Source: Bradyrhizobium diversitatis (GTDB taxonomy: Bacteria; Pseudomonadota; Alphaproteobacteria; Rhizobiales; Xanthobacteraceae). Taken from it: DNA of 64,000 nt. Of the stretch, positions 8,984 through 16,116 are shown piece by piece. How positions within the stretch are numbered: the first letter of the stretch is position 1; every line of letters starts with the position of its first letter. The translations under genes were made by a program, and so were the position numbers. Location: the NCBI RefSeq assembly GCF_016031635.1, contig NZ_JACEGD010000040.1, positions 124,001 to 188,000 on the forward strand. Direction: 5' to 3'. The notes beneath the pieces were generated by a model. It did not search any database. It was not told the origin of the DNA and saw only the letters and a list, made by a program, of their open reading frames with translations.

Positions 8984-10285
8984 ATGACGGCGGTAGTAGG
9001 GGCCTCCGCTTCGGCGGAGAGATCGACGACGGCGCATGTGGTGTGGGCGAGCGCACTCGGCACCGCCATCGAGTGGTATGATTTCCTGATCTACGGCACG
9101 GCGGCAGCGCTGGTCTTCAACAAGCTATTCTTTCCGAGCTTCGACCCCTTCGTCGGCACGCTGGCGGCGTTCTCGACCTATGCGGTCGGCTTCGTGGCGC
9201 GGCCGATCGGCGGCGCCATCATCGGCCACTACGGAGACCGGCTCGGCCGCAAGACCATGCTGGTCGCGACCATGATCGCGATGGGACTCGGCACCTTCCT
9301 GATCGGCTGCCTGCCGACCTACGATCAGATCGGCCTCTGGGCGCCGATCCTGCTCGTCTGCCTGCGCTTCGTTCAGGGCATCGGGCTCGGCGGCGAATGG
9401 AGCGGCGCGGTGGTGATGGTGATCGAGCACGCCGGCAATCGCCGCGGCTTCTACGGCAGCCTGGTGCAGATCGGCTTTCCCGTCGGGGTCGCCGCCTCCA
9501 CCGGCATCTTCGCCCTGATGACGAAGCTACCCGAGGCGGACTTCCTCAGCTGGGGCTGGCGCGTGCCGTTCCTGATCAGCATTCTGCTCGTCGGCGTCGG
9601 CTTCATGGTGCGGCTCAAGCTCGCGGAGACGCCTCACTTCAAGGAGATCGTCGAACGCAGGGAGGTGCTGGCGCAGCCGGCCCTCGAGGTGCTGCGCCGC
9701 GACTGGCGCAGCTTTCTGCTCGCGATCGGCATCACGGTATCGGAGGTCGGGCTCGCTTATCTCCTCACCGTCTTCACCGTGGTCTATGCCACGTCGAAGC
9801 TCGGTCTGCCACGGCAGGTGATCCTGGATGCCGTGGTCTATGCCGCCATCGTCGAATTCGCGACGCTGCCGCTTGCCGGCTGGCTGTCCGACATCTTCGG
9901 ACGCAAGGCGCTGTATCTCGCCGGCGGCGTCTTCTCGGTGGCGCTGGCCTTTCCGCTGTTTTGGTTCCTCGACAGCAGGGAGCCGGCGCTGATCACGCTC
10001 GCGCTCGTCGTCACGATGACGCTGACCCATGCGCTGCTGTTCGGGCCGAAGGCCGCGTTCATGCCGGAGCTGTTCCGCACCCAGGTGCGCTACAGCGGTG
10101 CCTCGCTCGGCGCCAACGTCGCGGCAGCTTTGAGCGGCGGCTTCTCGCCGCTGATCGCGGCTGGGCTGCTGGCATGGGCCGGCTCGTACTGGGCGGTGTC
10201 GGTCTATATCATCGCGCTCTCGGTCGTCACGATCATCGCCACGCTGCTGGCGCCGGAGACGGCGCGGGGCCCGCTGAGATCCTGA
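8984..10285 (+). CDS. MFS transporter, metabolite:H+ symporter (MHS) family
   Basis: A 433-residue inner-membrane protein with 12 predicted helices. The start GTAIEWYDFLIYGTAAALVF and RPIGGAIIGHYGDRLGRKTML (the DRxGRK loop between helices 2 and 3), followed by RFVQGIGLGGEWSGAV, identify the MHS subfamily (ShiA, ProP, KgtP and citrate/alpha-ketoglutarate relatives). ATG at 8984 is chosen over an in-frame TTG at 8972 because GGGGCAG precedes it at good spacing. Probably takes up an organic acid or betaine with protons; the substrate cannot be assigned. It stands alone between divergent and heat-shock units. Confidence 0.88.
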   Translation: MTAVVGASASAERSTTAHVVWASALGTAIEWYDFLIYGTAAALVFNKLFFPSFDPFVGTLAAFSTYAVGFVARPIGGAIIGHYGDRLGRKTMLVATMIAMGLGTFLIGCLPTYDQIGLWAPILLVCLRFVQGIGLGGEWSGAVVMVIEHAGNRRGFYGSLVQIGFPVGVAASTGIFALMTKLPEADFLSWGWRVPFLISILLVGVGFMVRLKLAETPHFKEIVERREVLAQPALEVLRRDWRSFLLAIGITVSEVGLAYLLTVFTVVYATSKLGLPRQVILDAVVYAAIVEFATLPLAGWLSDIFGRKALYLAGGVFSVALAFPLFWFLDSREPALITLALVVTMTLTHALLFGPKAAFMPELFRTQVRYSGASLGANVAAALSGGFSPLIAAGLLAWAGSYWAVSVYIIALSVVTIIATLLAPETARGPLRS

Positions 10286-10311
10286 AGGTCAGCGCGCTGC
10301 GCCGGCCACGG

Positions 10312-10348
10312 ACGGCGGGGGCGCCCCGGGGGGCCCAAAATTTTTTTT
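10312..10348 (+). terminator. Candidate intrinsic terminator after the MHS symporter
   Basis: A very G/C-rich self-complementary stretch (GGGGGCGCCCC, then GGGGGGCCC) is followed directly by AAAA and a run of eight T. It is placed 27 nt after the symporter stop codon and ahead of the heat-shock promoter, as expected for rho-independent termination. Confidence 0.65.
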
Positions 10349-10358
10349 CGTGCACCCT

Positions 10359-10386
10359 CTTGAAAGCCATTTCCGGTTTTCTAAGT
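10359..10386 (+). promoter_or_regulatory. Candidate promoter of the Hsp20 operon
   Basis: CTTGAA at 10359-10364 and CTAAGT at 10381-10386 are separated by 16 nt. This fits a housekeeping alphaproteobacterial promoter, and the CTTGAAA start also resembles an RpoH -35. A start site near 10392 would give a leader of about 130 nt containing the ROSE-like structure. The sigma factor cannot be decided from sequence. Confidence 0.5.
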
Positions 10387-10408
10387 CGTTTTTCGCCGCG
10401 AGAGCGGT

Positions 10409-10520
10409 GTGCCGGACGCCAACCGGGTCCGGCACGGGCGCCGGGCAGGTCGTTTCGGACCCGTCTGAATACCCGCCTTGCGCTCCTTCGTATCCATCTT
10501 GCTCTCAGGAGGACTTGGTT
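10409..10520 (+). promoter_or_regulatory. ROSE-type RNA thermometer in the hsp20 5' leader (candidate)
   Basis: The leader contains a perfect 9-bp hairpin (GTGCCGGAC 10409-10417 / GTCCGGCAC 10427-10435). Its last element is TTGCT (10499-10503), 3 nt before the Shine-Dalgarno AGGAGGA (10507-10513), 7 nt from the ATG. Folding CTTGCT onto AGGAGG gives C-G, U-G, U-A, a G-G opposition, C-G and U-A. This is the UYGCU anti-SD hairpin with a central G-G pair known from bradyrhizobial ROSE elements, which melts on heating and frees the ribosome site. Leader length and position before an Hsp20 gene also match. Confidence 0.8.
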
Positions 10521-10982
10521 ATGAGGACCAGTTTCGATTTCGCGCCCCTGTGGCGCTCCACCATCGGCTTCGACCACCTGGCCGACCTCGTCGACAGCAC
10601 GCTGCGCCAGGCGACCGAGGACAATTATCCCCCCTACAATATCGAGCGTTCCGGCGAAGACCATTACCGGATCAGCCTTGCGGTGGCAGGCTTCGGCGCC
10701 AGCGATATCACCGTGACGGCCGAGCAGAACGCGCTCACCATCGAGGGCAAGAAGCCCGAGACCGCTGCGCGCGAATATCTGTACCAGGGCATTGCCGCGC
10801 GTCCGTTCCGGCGCGTGTTCAACCTGGCCGACTATGTTCAGGTGAAGCAGGCCTCGTTCCAGGACGGGCTCCTGATCATCGACCTCGTCCGCGAGGTTCC
10901 GGAAGCCATGAAGCCGCGCCGGATTCCGATCGCGGGCGGCGCTCCTGCAGCATCGCAGATCGAGCAGAAGAAAGCAGCCTGA
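10521..10982 (+). CDS. Small heat-shock protein, Hsp20/IbpA-like (class A)
   Basis: A 153-residue alpha-crystallin-type chaperone. MRTSFDFAPLWRSTIGFDHLADLVD is an IbpA/HspA-like N-terminal arm; NYPPYNIERSGEDHYRI opens the alpha-crystallin domain, and the strand with GIAARPFRRVFNLADYV is typical of class A bacterial sHSPs. They hold unfolding proteins for DnaK/ClpB. The ATG at 10521 is set by AGGAGGA embedded in the ROSE-like hairpin; a longer in-frame extension upstream is leader sequence, not protein. It leads a same-strand run with a second Hsp20, two small genes and HtrA. Confidence 0.92.
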   Translation: MRTSFDFAPLWRSTIGFDHLADLVDSTLRQATEDNYPPYNIERSGEDHYRISLAVAGFGASDITVTAEQNALTIEGKKPETAAREYLYQGIAARPFRRVFNLADYVQVKQASFQDGLLIIDLVREVPEAMKPRRIPIAGGAPAASQIEQKKAA

Positions 10983-11059
10983 AGCGCTCGATCGATCGAA
11001 GGGCGGAACGCGGCGCGCGGATGCGCGGGCCGCGCTCCCGATGCATCAAGGAGAGAACC

Positions 11060-11551
11060 ATGGCTTTTCGTGATCTCATTCCCTGGTCGAGAAACCAGGA
11101 GCTTGCGCCGGCGCGCGATAATTTCGATCCGTTCCTGACGCTTCACCGCGAGATGAACCGTCTGTTCGACGACGTCTTCCGCGGCTTCGGCGGGACCGGC
11201 CTGTCGCCGCTGATGGAAGGCCGCTTCGGCTGGCCGAAGGTCGAGCTCAGCGAGACCGACAGGACGCTGACCGTCTCGGCCGAGCTTCCCGGCCTCACCG
11301 AGAAGGACGTGCAGGTCGAGATCGCCAATGGCGTCCTGACCGTCCGCGGCGAGAAGAAGGCGGAGCGCAACGGCGAAGGCAGGTACTTCACCGAGCGCTA
11401 CTACGGCGCCTTCGAGCGGCAGATCCCGCTGGAGGGCGTCGAGGAGGACAAGGCCGAGGCGTCGTTCAAGAACGGCGTCCTGACCGTGTCGCTGCCGAAA
11501 TCGGAGAAGGCGCGCGAAGGCGTCAAGCGCATCGCGATCAACACGCACTAG
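11060..11551 (+). CDS. Small heat-shock protein, Hsp20 family (second type)
   Basis: A 163-residue Hsp20 clearly different from its upstream neighbour. It has MAFRDLIPWSRNQ and NFDPFLTLHREMNRLFDDVF at the N terminus, a domain beginning WPKVELSETDRTLTVSAELPG, and the conserved NGVLTVRGEKK and FKNGVLTVSLPK strands with the A/NGVLT motif near the end. This is the Hsp18/class C-like type. ATG at 11060 has AAGGAGAG before it. Pairing of two sHSP classes in one transcription unit is common in rhizobia and allows different oligomers; co-control by the ROSE leader is inferred because no separate promoter is evident in the 77-nt gap. Confidence 0.92.
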   Translation: MAFRDLIPWSRNQELAPARDNFDPFLTLHREMNRLFDDVFRGFGGTGLSPLMEGRFGWPKVELSETDRTLTVSAELPGLTEKDVQVEIANGVLTVRGEKKAERNGEGRYFTERYYGAFERQIPLEGVEEDKAEASFKNGVLTVSLPKSEKAREGVKRIAINTH

Positions 11552-11559
11552 TGTCAAGC

Positions 11560-11587
11560 GGGACGGCGGCGATGACGCCGCCGTCCC
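11560..11587 (+). terminator. Strong hairpin after the second Hsp20 gene
   Basis: GGGACGGCGGCG and CGCCGCCGTCCC form a perfect 12-bp stem with a 4-nt loop, 8 nt after the stop codon. No T run follows, so it may attenuate or protect the 3' end of the hsp20 message rather than terminate fully; the next gene begins 49 nt later on the same strand. Confidence 0.65.
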
Positions 11588-11636
11588 ATCGTCAACAAAA
11601 CCGTCCCCCGGAAAGGAGCATGAGGGAGACACACCG

Positions 11637-11972
11637 ATGACCAACGTGAATACCAATCCCGGCACTCTCAATCCGCTGTTTCACCCTGCAGCCCATTACG
11701 GCTCGCCCGCCGACGTTCTGAATGCGCCGGAGCTTTCCTCGCCCGAGAAGCGCATCATCCTGTCGTCCTGGGCATCCGACATGTACGCGGTCGAATCCTG
11801 TCCGGCCTTGCGCGAGATTCCCGGTATGAGCCACACGGTCCGGCTCGCCGACATTCTGGCCGCGTTGCGCAAGCTCGACGGCGACAACGACAATGACGAC
11901 CCGCCGCGGGGTGGCGGCGTGCCGATGCGGCTGCGGCGGCCATGGGCCGCCGCTGAAAGGCGAGCGGCATGA
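11637..11972 (+). CDS. Conserved small hypothetical protein in the heat-shock run
   Basis: A 111-residue protein with no recognised domain. The central part, SPEKRIILSSWASDMYAVESCPALREIPG, looks well structured and protein-like; the C terminus is acidic (DGDNDNDD) and then Arg/Gly-rich. GGAAAGGAG lies about 20 nt before the ATG and GAGGGAG closer to it. Its last codons overlap the start of the next tiny gene by 4 nt (ATGA), which suggests coupled translation. Position between Hsp20 and HtrA implies a stress role, but no function is assigned. Confidence 0.7.
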   Translation: MTNVNTNPGTLNPLFHPAAHYGSPADVLNAPELSSPEKRIILSSWASDMYAVESCPALREIPGMSHTVRLADILAALRKLDGDNDNDDPPRGGGVPMRLRRPWAAAERRAA

Positions 11973-12085
11973 TGTTCACGCCCGCCGTACTCGGGCTCGT
12001 GCTGCTCGGACAGTCCGCGGCCGCCTGGGCCGTTCCGTTTCTGGCCCTGCAGGGCTGGATCGTCGCGTCAGGCGACGAAGGCTGA
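11969..12085 (+). CDS. Tiny hydrophobic protein (38 aa) overlapping its neighbour
   Basis: A 38-codon frame, MMFTPAVLGLVLLGQSAAAW onward, whose ATG overlaps the upstream stop (ATGA). Residues 4-31 are almost entirely hydrophobic, so it is probably a single-span membrane peptide or a short exported peptide; it ends SGDEG. Evidence for coding is the translational-coupling overlap and clean hydrophobic pattern between two same-strand genes; no homologue is recognised. Confidence 0.45.
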   Translation: MMFTPAVLGLVLLGQSAAAWAVPFLALQGWIVASGDEG

Positions 12086-12131
12086 AGCACCAAGGTTCCA
12101 ACTGTCCTCACAACACAAGCGGCAGGTGACG

Positions 12132-13241
12132 ATGATGAATGCTGTGCGTCTGCTGTTCCTGGCCTTGCTGGTGCTGACGCTCACGGCGTCGCAGCCTGCC
12201 GCCGGCCAGGTTCCGGATCTGAAGACCGGCGGCCCGGTTCCGACCCTGGCGCCGCTGGTGCGCCAGGTGACGCCTGCCGTGGTCAACATCTCCGTGCACG
12301 GTCGCGTGCGCGAGGACAACCCGCTCTATCGCGATCCGCTCTTCCGCGAATTCTTCGACGTTCCCCGGCAGATCGAGAAGGAGGTCAATGCGACCGGCTC
12401 CGGGGTCATCGTCGACGCCGAGCGAGGCTATGTGCTGACCAACAATCACGTGGTCGAAGGCACCTCCGCCGTCCAGATCACGACCAAGGACGGCCGGCAG
12501 TTTTCCGCCAGGGTCATCGGCCGCGATCCGCCGACGGATGTCGCGGTGCTCCAGGTCCAGAACCCGGCCGGGCTCAAAGCGCTTCCCTTCGGCGACAGCG
12601 ACGGGCTCGATGTCGGTGATTTCGTCCTTGCGATCGGCAATCCCTTCGGCCTCGGCCAGACGGTGACATCGGGGCTCGTCAGCGCGCTGGGCCGCACCGG
12701 CCTCGGCAAGCAGGGCTATGAGGATTTCATCCAGACCGATGCCGCGATCAATCCCGGCAATTCCGGTGGAGCGCTGGTCAGCCTGCGCGGCGAACTCGTC
12801 GGCATCAACTCTGCGATCATCTCGCCCGCGGGCGGCAATGTCGGCATCGGCTTTGCCATTCCGGCCAACATGGCGCGCAAGGTGATGGAGCAGATCATCG
12901 TGAGCGGCCGCGTCGAGCGCGGCCGCATCGGCGTTTCGCTGAAGGACCTGCATCCCTCGATCAACAAGGGATTGAACCAGGGCGCGGTCGTCGCCGAGAT
13001 CGCGGCGGATTCCCCTGCAGAGAAGGCGGGCCTGCGCAAGGGTGACATCGTCACCGGCGCCGATGACCGCCCGATCCGCACTGCTGCCCAGCTCCGCAAC
13101 ACGATCGGCCTTGCGCGCATCGGCGAGGACGTGAAGCTCACTCTGCTGCGCAAGGGTGCGCCGCTCACCGCCACGGTGAGAGTGGCGCCGGCGGCTGAGC
13201 CCAGCAGCGCGCTCGCAGGCCCCAATCGCCTCGTTCGCTGA
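12132..13241 (+). CDS. HtrA/DegP-family serine protease with one PDZ domain
   Basis: A 369-residue periplasmic protease: signal sequence (residues 1-25), trypsin-like domain with His106 (TNNHVVEG), Asp137 (PPTDVAVLQV) and Ser211 (NPGNSGGAL), and a single C-terminal PDZ domain (GRIGVSLKDLHP ... LRKGDIVTGADDRPI). The HtrA family degrades or refolds damaged envelope proteins. A single PDZ makes it DegS/short-HtrA-like rather than full DegP. Two ATGs (12132, 12135) follow a GTG; 12132 with GCAGGTGACG before it is chosen. Location after two Hsp20 genes suggests combined cytoplasmic and envelope heat protection. Confidence 0.92.
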   Translation: MMNAVRLLFLALLVLTLTASQPAAGQVPDLKTGGPVPTLAPLVRQVTPAVVNISVHGRVREDNPLYRDPLFREFFDVPRQIEKEVNATGSGVIVDAERGYVLTNNHVVEGTSAVQITTKDGRQFSARVIGRDPPTDVAVLQVQNPAGLKALPFGDSDGLDVGDFVLAIGNPFGLGQTVTSGLVSALGRTGLGKQGYEDFIQTDAAINPGNSGGALVSLRGELVGINSAIISPAGGNVGIGFAIPANMARKVMEQIIVSGRVERGRIGVSLKDLHPSINKGLNQGAVVAEIAADSPAEKAGLRKGDIVTGADDRPIRTAAQLRNTIGLARIGEDVKLTLLRKGAPLTATVRVAPAAEPSSALAGPNRLVR

Positions 13242-13340
13242 AACGAATGCGGGGACGAACCGCGGAAGCAGGTCGTCCCCTGCGACGGCAGGGCCATCGC
13301 ATATGAGATGTCGCTATGGGCACCGGCTGTCTCCACAGCG

Positions 13341-13423
13341 TCATGGCGGGGCTTGTCCCGGCCATGACGCCTTTCCACGCGACACAAAGAACGTGGATGC
13401 CCGGGACAAGCCCGGGCATGACG
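13341..13423. repeat. Inverted intergenic repeat
   Basis: TCATGGCGGGGCTTGTCCCGGCCATGA and CCCGGGACAAGCCCGGGCATGA are nested hairpins, and CCACG...CGTGG forms the centre, so the block is a large imperfect palindrome. It fills the gap between HtrA and a convergent minus-strand pair of small genes and may terminate both. Confidence 0.7.
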
Positions 13424-13481
13424 ACCTCTGCAAAATTCAAATGCGATTGCCCTGGGATGACGGGCCGTGTGATCTCCCAGC

Positions 13482-13658
13482 TCAGGCGGCGCGGTGATCC
13501 CATCCGCCCTGCAGGTCCCGGATCAGCCGCCGCTCGCGTTCGATGCGTTGGCGGTAGAGCTCGCGCTCATGCTCGGTCCTGGCGCTTGCAAGAAGCAGCT
13601 CGTAATGGCCGATGACCTTTTCGCTGCCTCGAATGAGCAGATCTCGCTGGCTGTTCAT
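13482..13658 (-). CDS. Small charged helical protein (58 aa), hypothetical
   Basis: A 58-residue protein starting MNSQRDLLIRGSEKVIGHYE and ending LIRDLQGGWDHRAA. It is rich in Arg and Glu in a heptad-like pattern (ERELYRQRIERERRLIRDL), so it should form a single amphipathic helix or coiled coil. Its ATG overlaps the stop of the upstream gene by 4 nt (ATGA), indicating a two-gene operon. No function is recognised. Confidence 0.6.
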   Translation of the reverse strand: MNSQRDLLIRGSEKVIGHYELLLASARTEHERELYRQRIERERRLIRDLQGGWDHRAA

Positions 13659-13876
13659 TGCGCCATCCCCGCCGCATTGGCCGGCGCTCCGGCAGCGCGG
13701 AAGCCGATCGGGAAGGTCGCCGCGGTCAGTCCATCGAGCGCCGATTGCTCTTCCGCGAGGCGCCTCTCGACGAAATGGCGCTCCAGCTCCGACAGCCTGG
13801 TCTTCAGCAGACGCCGGTAGCGGTGGATATTGTTGCGGTGCGCACGAATGCGGGCCAGATTCTCATCGAGCATCAT
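13655..13876 (-). CDS. Small basic protein (73 aa), hypothetical
   Basis: A 73-residue protein with MLDENLARIRAHRNNIHRYR at the start, followed by RLLKTRLSELERHFVERRLAEEQSAL, a His/Arg-rich amphipathic helix pair; the tail is Ala/Gly-rich. GGAGAG precedes a double ATG (13876 or 13873). It is translationally coupled to the 58-aa gene. Both encode helical charged peptides, suggesting they may act together, but nothing identifies the role. Confidence 0.7.
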   Translation of the reverse strand: MMLDENLARIRAHRNNIHRYRRLLKTRLSELERHFVERRLAEEQSALDGLTAATFPIGFRAAGAPANAAGMAQ

Positions 13877-14133
13877 CGTCTCTCCAGACGGTCGCGTTAA
13901 TTCCTTTGATGTCGAGGGTGAGAAAGTCTCTTCTCGGCGAAAAAAATAGGCGGTGGGTGAACGCTGTCAAGATGTCGGCGCGCCTGTCCTTGTTGCTGGG
14001 GTCCTGAAGATCGATGCTCGGCCAAGTGCCCGGGCGGCTAGGTTCCGCCAGCGATTGCCTCTTGTTGGCCGGCAAGCGAACCTCGTGCGGCCATATTTGA
14101 ACAGGAGTGATCTCCCGCGAGGGAGGCGCTCCG

Positions 14134-14517
14134 ATGACCAAAGCTCTGATCACCGCTGTTGCAATACTGGCGTGGGTGCCGGCGAGCGCCTTCGCGCAGG
14201 AGCGCGCGGGCGATGCAGCGCTCGGTGCTCTATCCGGTGCCGTCGTGCTGGGCCCGGTCGGAGCGGTCGCCGGAGCTCTGGTCGGCTACACGGCCGGACC
14301 TTCGATCGCCCGCTCCTGGGGCCTGAGAAGCCCGCGGCCGGTAACACACCGGCAGCCGCCTCGCCGCACGGCCGCGAGCCGCGCCGCACCGCGCACGCGC
14401 GAGGCGATGGCAGCCAACGGTCAGATGCGAGCTGCCGGCAATCCGGCCCCACCGGTTCAAGCCGCGTCTGCCGTGCCAGCCCCAACCTCGGCGCCGCCCG
14501 TTCAGGGCTTCGACTGA
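14134..14517 (+). CDS. Exported glycine-zipper protein, hypothetical
   Basis: A 127-residue protein with a signal peptide (MTKALITAVAILAWVPASAFAQ) followed by a glycine-zipper segment (GALSGAVVLGPVGAVAGALVGYTAG), which often inserts in or packs against membranes. The remainder is Arg-, Ala- and Pro-rich and low in complexity, ending PPVQGFD. GAGGGAGG precedes ATG 14134, preferred over an in-frame ATG at 14107. Similar small envelope proteins are frequent in bradyrhizobia; no defined function. Confidence 0.7.
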   Translation: MTKALITAVAILAWVPASAFAQERAGDAALGALSGAVVLGPVGAVAGALVGYTAGPSIARSWGLRSPRPVTHRQPPRRTAASRAAPRTREAMAANGQMRAAGNPAPPVQAASAVPAPTSAPPVQGFD

Positions 14518-14581
14518 GGCCGGGACCTCAAGTCGAAGCTTCGGGCGCAGCCGATCGAGCTGGCGAGGCTCGCATTCCGGT

Positions 14582-15433
14582 CTAGGGTTGGCCGAGGATC
14601 TTCCTCGCAGCACGAAGGTGCGGCTTGTCGATCATCTGGCCATCGAGCCGCAGCGTGCCGGAATCGGGATTGCTCGCGAACGCCGCGATCACCTTCTCCG
14701 CCCAGGCGCGCTCGGCCTCCGTCGGCGCGAAGGCCGCGTTGACGATGTCGACGTGCTTGGGATGGATCAGCGCCTTGGCCGAAAAGCCGTCGCGCCGCGC
14801 GGCGCGCGTTTCCTGCTCGAGGCCAGTGAGATTGTCGATGTCGGTGTAGACCGTGTCGATGGCTGCGACCTCGGCCGCCGCCGCGGCCATCAGGCAGAGA
14901 TCGCGTGCGAGCCGATAGGGACTGTGGAACACGCCGCCGCTCGCTTTCTCGGTCGCGCCGAGCGAGGCGGAAAGATCCTCCGCGCCCCACATCAGGCCGG
15001 CAAGGCGAGGGGAGCAGCCCTTGTAGCTGCCGAGCCCGAAGATCGAGCCGGCGGTCTCCGTCGCGACGCAGACGATGCGGGTCGTGCCGATCGCGATGCC
15101 GGCTGCTGCTTCCAGGGCTTCGAGCCAGGTCGCGACCTGCCGCACGTCGTCGCCACCTTGCGATTTCGGCAGCACGATGCCGTCGGGCCTGCCCGGCATC
15201 ACCGCGGCGAGATCGGCCAGCGTCATGCCGGTGTCGAGCGCGTTGACCCGGACGTAGAGCTGATGCGGGCCGGGGCGGCTCTTCAGCATCGAGAGCGTGA
15301 GCCCGCGCGCCTCCGCCTTCTTCTCGGTGACGACGGAGTCCTCGAGATCGATGATCAGCGCGTCGGCCTTGCCTTCGCTCGCCTTCTCGAATTTGCGCGG
15401 GGAATCGCCCGGCACGAACAGCATCGAACGCAT
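14582..15433 (-). CDS. HpcH/HpaI (CitE-like) CoA-ester lyase
   Basis: A 283-residue member of the citrate-lyase beta/malyl-CoA lyase family. RSMLFVPGDSPRKFEKA is the family's start; DALIIDLEDSV carries metal-binding acidic residues; PKSQGGDD, VATETAGSI and MWGAEDLSASLGA are the substrate and Mg2+ motifs of Mcl/citramalyl-CoA lyase proteins, and ALIHPKHVDIVNAAFAP is the C-terminal lid. It cleaves a beta-hydroxyacyl-CoA such as malyl- or citramalyl-CoA into acetyl-CoA plus an oxoacid. The start overlaps the stop of the MaoC gene by one base (TGATG), so the two are coupled; together they suggest hydration then cleavage of an unsaturated acyl-CoA. Confidence 0.88.
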   Translation of the reverse strand: MRSMLFVPGDSPRKFEKASEGKADALIIDLEDSVVTEKKAEARGLTLSMLKSRPGPHQLYVRVNALDTGMTLADLAAVMPGRPDGIVLPKSQGGDDVRQVATWLEALEAAAGIAIGTTRIVCVATETAGSIFGLGSYKGCSPRLAGLMWGAEDLSASLGATEKASGGVFHSPYRLARDLCLMAAAAAEVAAIDTVYTDIDNLTGLEQETRAARRDGFSAKALIHPKHVDIVNAAFAPTEAERAWAEKVIAAFASNPDSGTLRLDGQMIDKPHLRAARKILGQP

Positions 15434-15885
15434 CAGACCGGCCTCTTGTGCATCATCGCCATGCGGCGGCATGTGCCGACGATCTCGTCGTTCTGGTTCA
15501 AGGCATGGTGCTCGAACTCGACGATGCCGGCCTTGGGCCGCGATTTGGAGTCCCGCACCGAGAGCACCTTTGTCGTGGCCCGCAACGTGTCGCCATGGAA
15601 GACCGGCTTTGGAAAGGTGACGTCGGTCATGCCGAGATTGGCGACGGTGGTGCCTAAGGTCGTATCATAGACCGTCATGCCGATCATGATGCCGAGGGTG
15701 TAAAGGCTGTTGAAAATGCGCTGGCCGAACTCGGTCTTCTCGGCGAAATGCGCGTCGATGTGGAGCGGCTGCGGGTTGAGCGTCAGCAGGCTGAACATGG
15801 TGTTGTCCATCTCCGTGACGGTCCGGGTCAGGGGATGCCTGAACTCCTGGCCCACGGAAAAATCTTCGAAATAAAGTCCGGCCAT
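15433..15885 (-). CDS. MaoC-family (R)-hydratase, mesaconyl/itaconyl-CoA hydratase-like
   Basis: A 150-residue hot-dog fold hydratase. YFEDFSVGQEFRHPLTRTVTEMDNTMFS and LTLNPQPLHIDAHFAEKTEFGQRI match the MaoC hydratase region with the catalytic Asp/His in the NPxPLHxD segment. ATG 15885 has GGGAGG upstream; more distal in-frame ATGs lack one. The enzyme would hydrate an enoyl-CoA, and its coupling to a citramalyl/malyl-CoA lyase resembles itaconate or mesaconate degradation modules (inference from gene pairing). Confidence 0.85.
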   Translation of the reverse strand: MAGLYFEDFSVGQEFRHPLTRTVTEMDNTMFSLLTLNPQPLHIDAHFAEKTEFGQRIFNSLYTLGIMIGMTVYDTTLGTTVANLGMTDVTFPKPVFHGDTLRATTKVLSVRDSKSRPKAGIVEFEHHALNQNDEIVGTCRRMAMMHKRPV

Positions 15886-16116
15886 CGCGGTTTCCTCCCT
15901 GCGAAATAACGGCGCGCGCATACCTTCGCGCCGCATGACCCCATGCATGTTAGACACAGTTGATCGCCAATTTCACGTATCTGTACCCGGTTTTTCGAGC
16001 TAAAGAACGCGGGCGAAGGCACGCCCGGGCGCAGCAAGCGGCCACGGCCTTTGCGTGGGGAACGCGAAGAGAAGGGAGATGGCGCGGCCGCGGCTCCCGA
16101 GAAGGAGATCGAGGAC

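Noticed and set aside
9397..10524. Long open frames overlapping the MHS symporter and many other genes in other frames or on the opposite strand
   Set aside because: They are Arg/Ala/Pro/Gly-rich shadows produced by high-GC third codon positions; the true frames have family motifs and ribosome sites.
13250..13320. Possible fifth copy of the bipartite element (TATGAGATGTCGCTATG near 13303)
   Set aside because: The internal spacing differs by one base and there is no YCTCG box at 17 nt.
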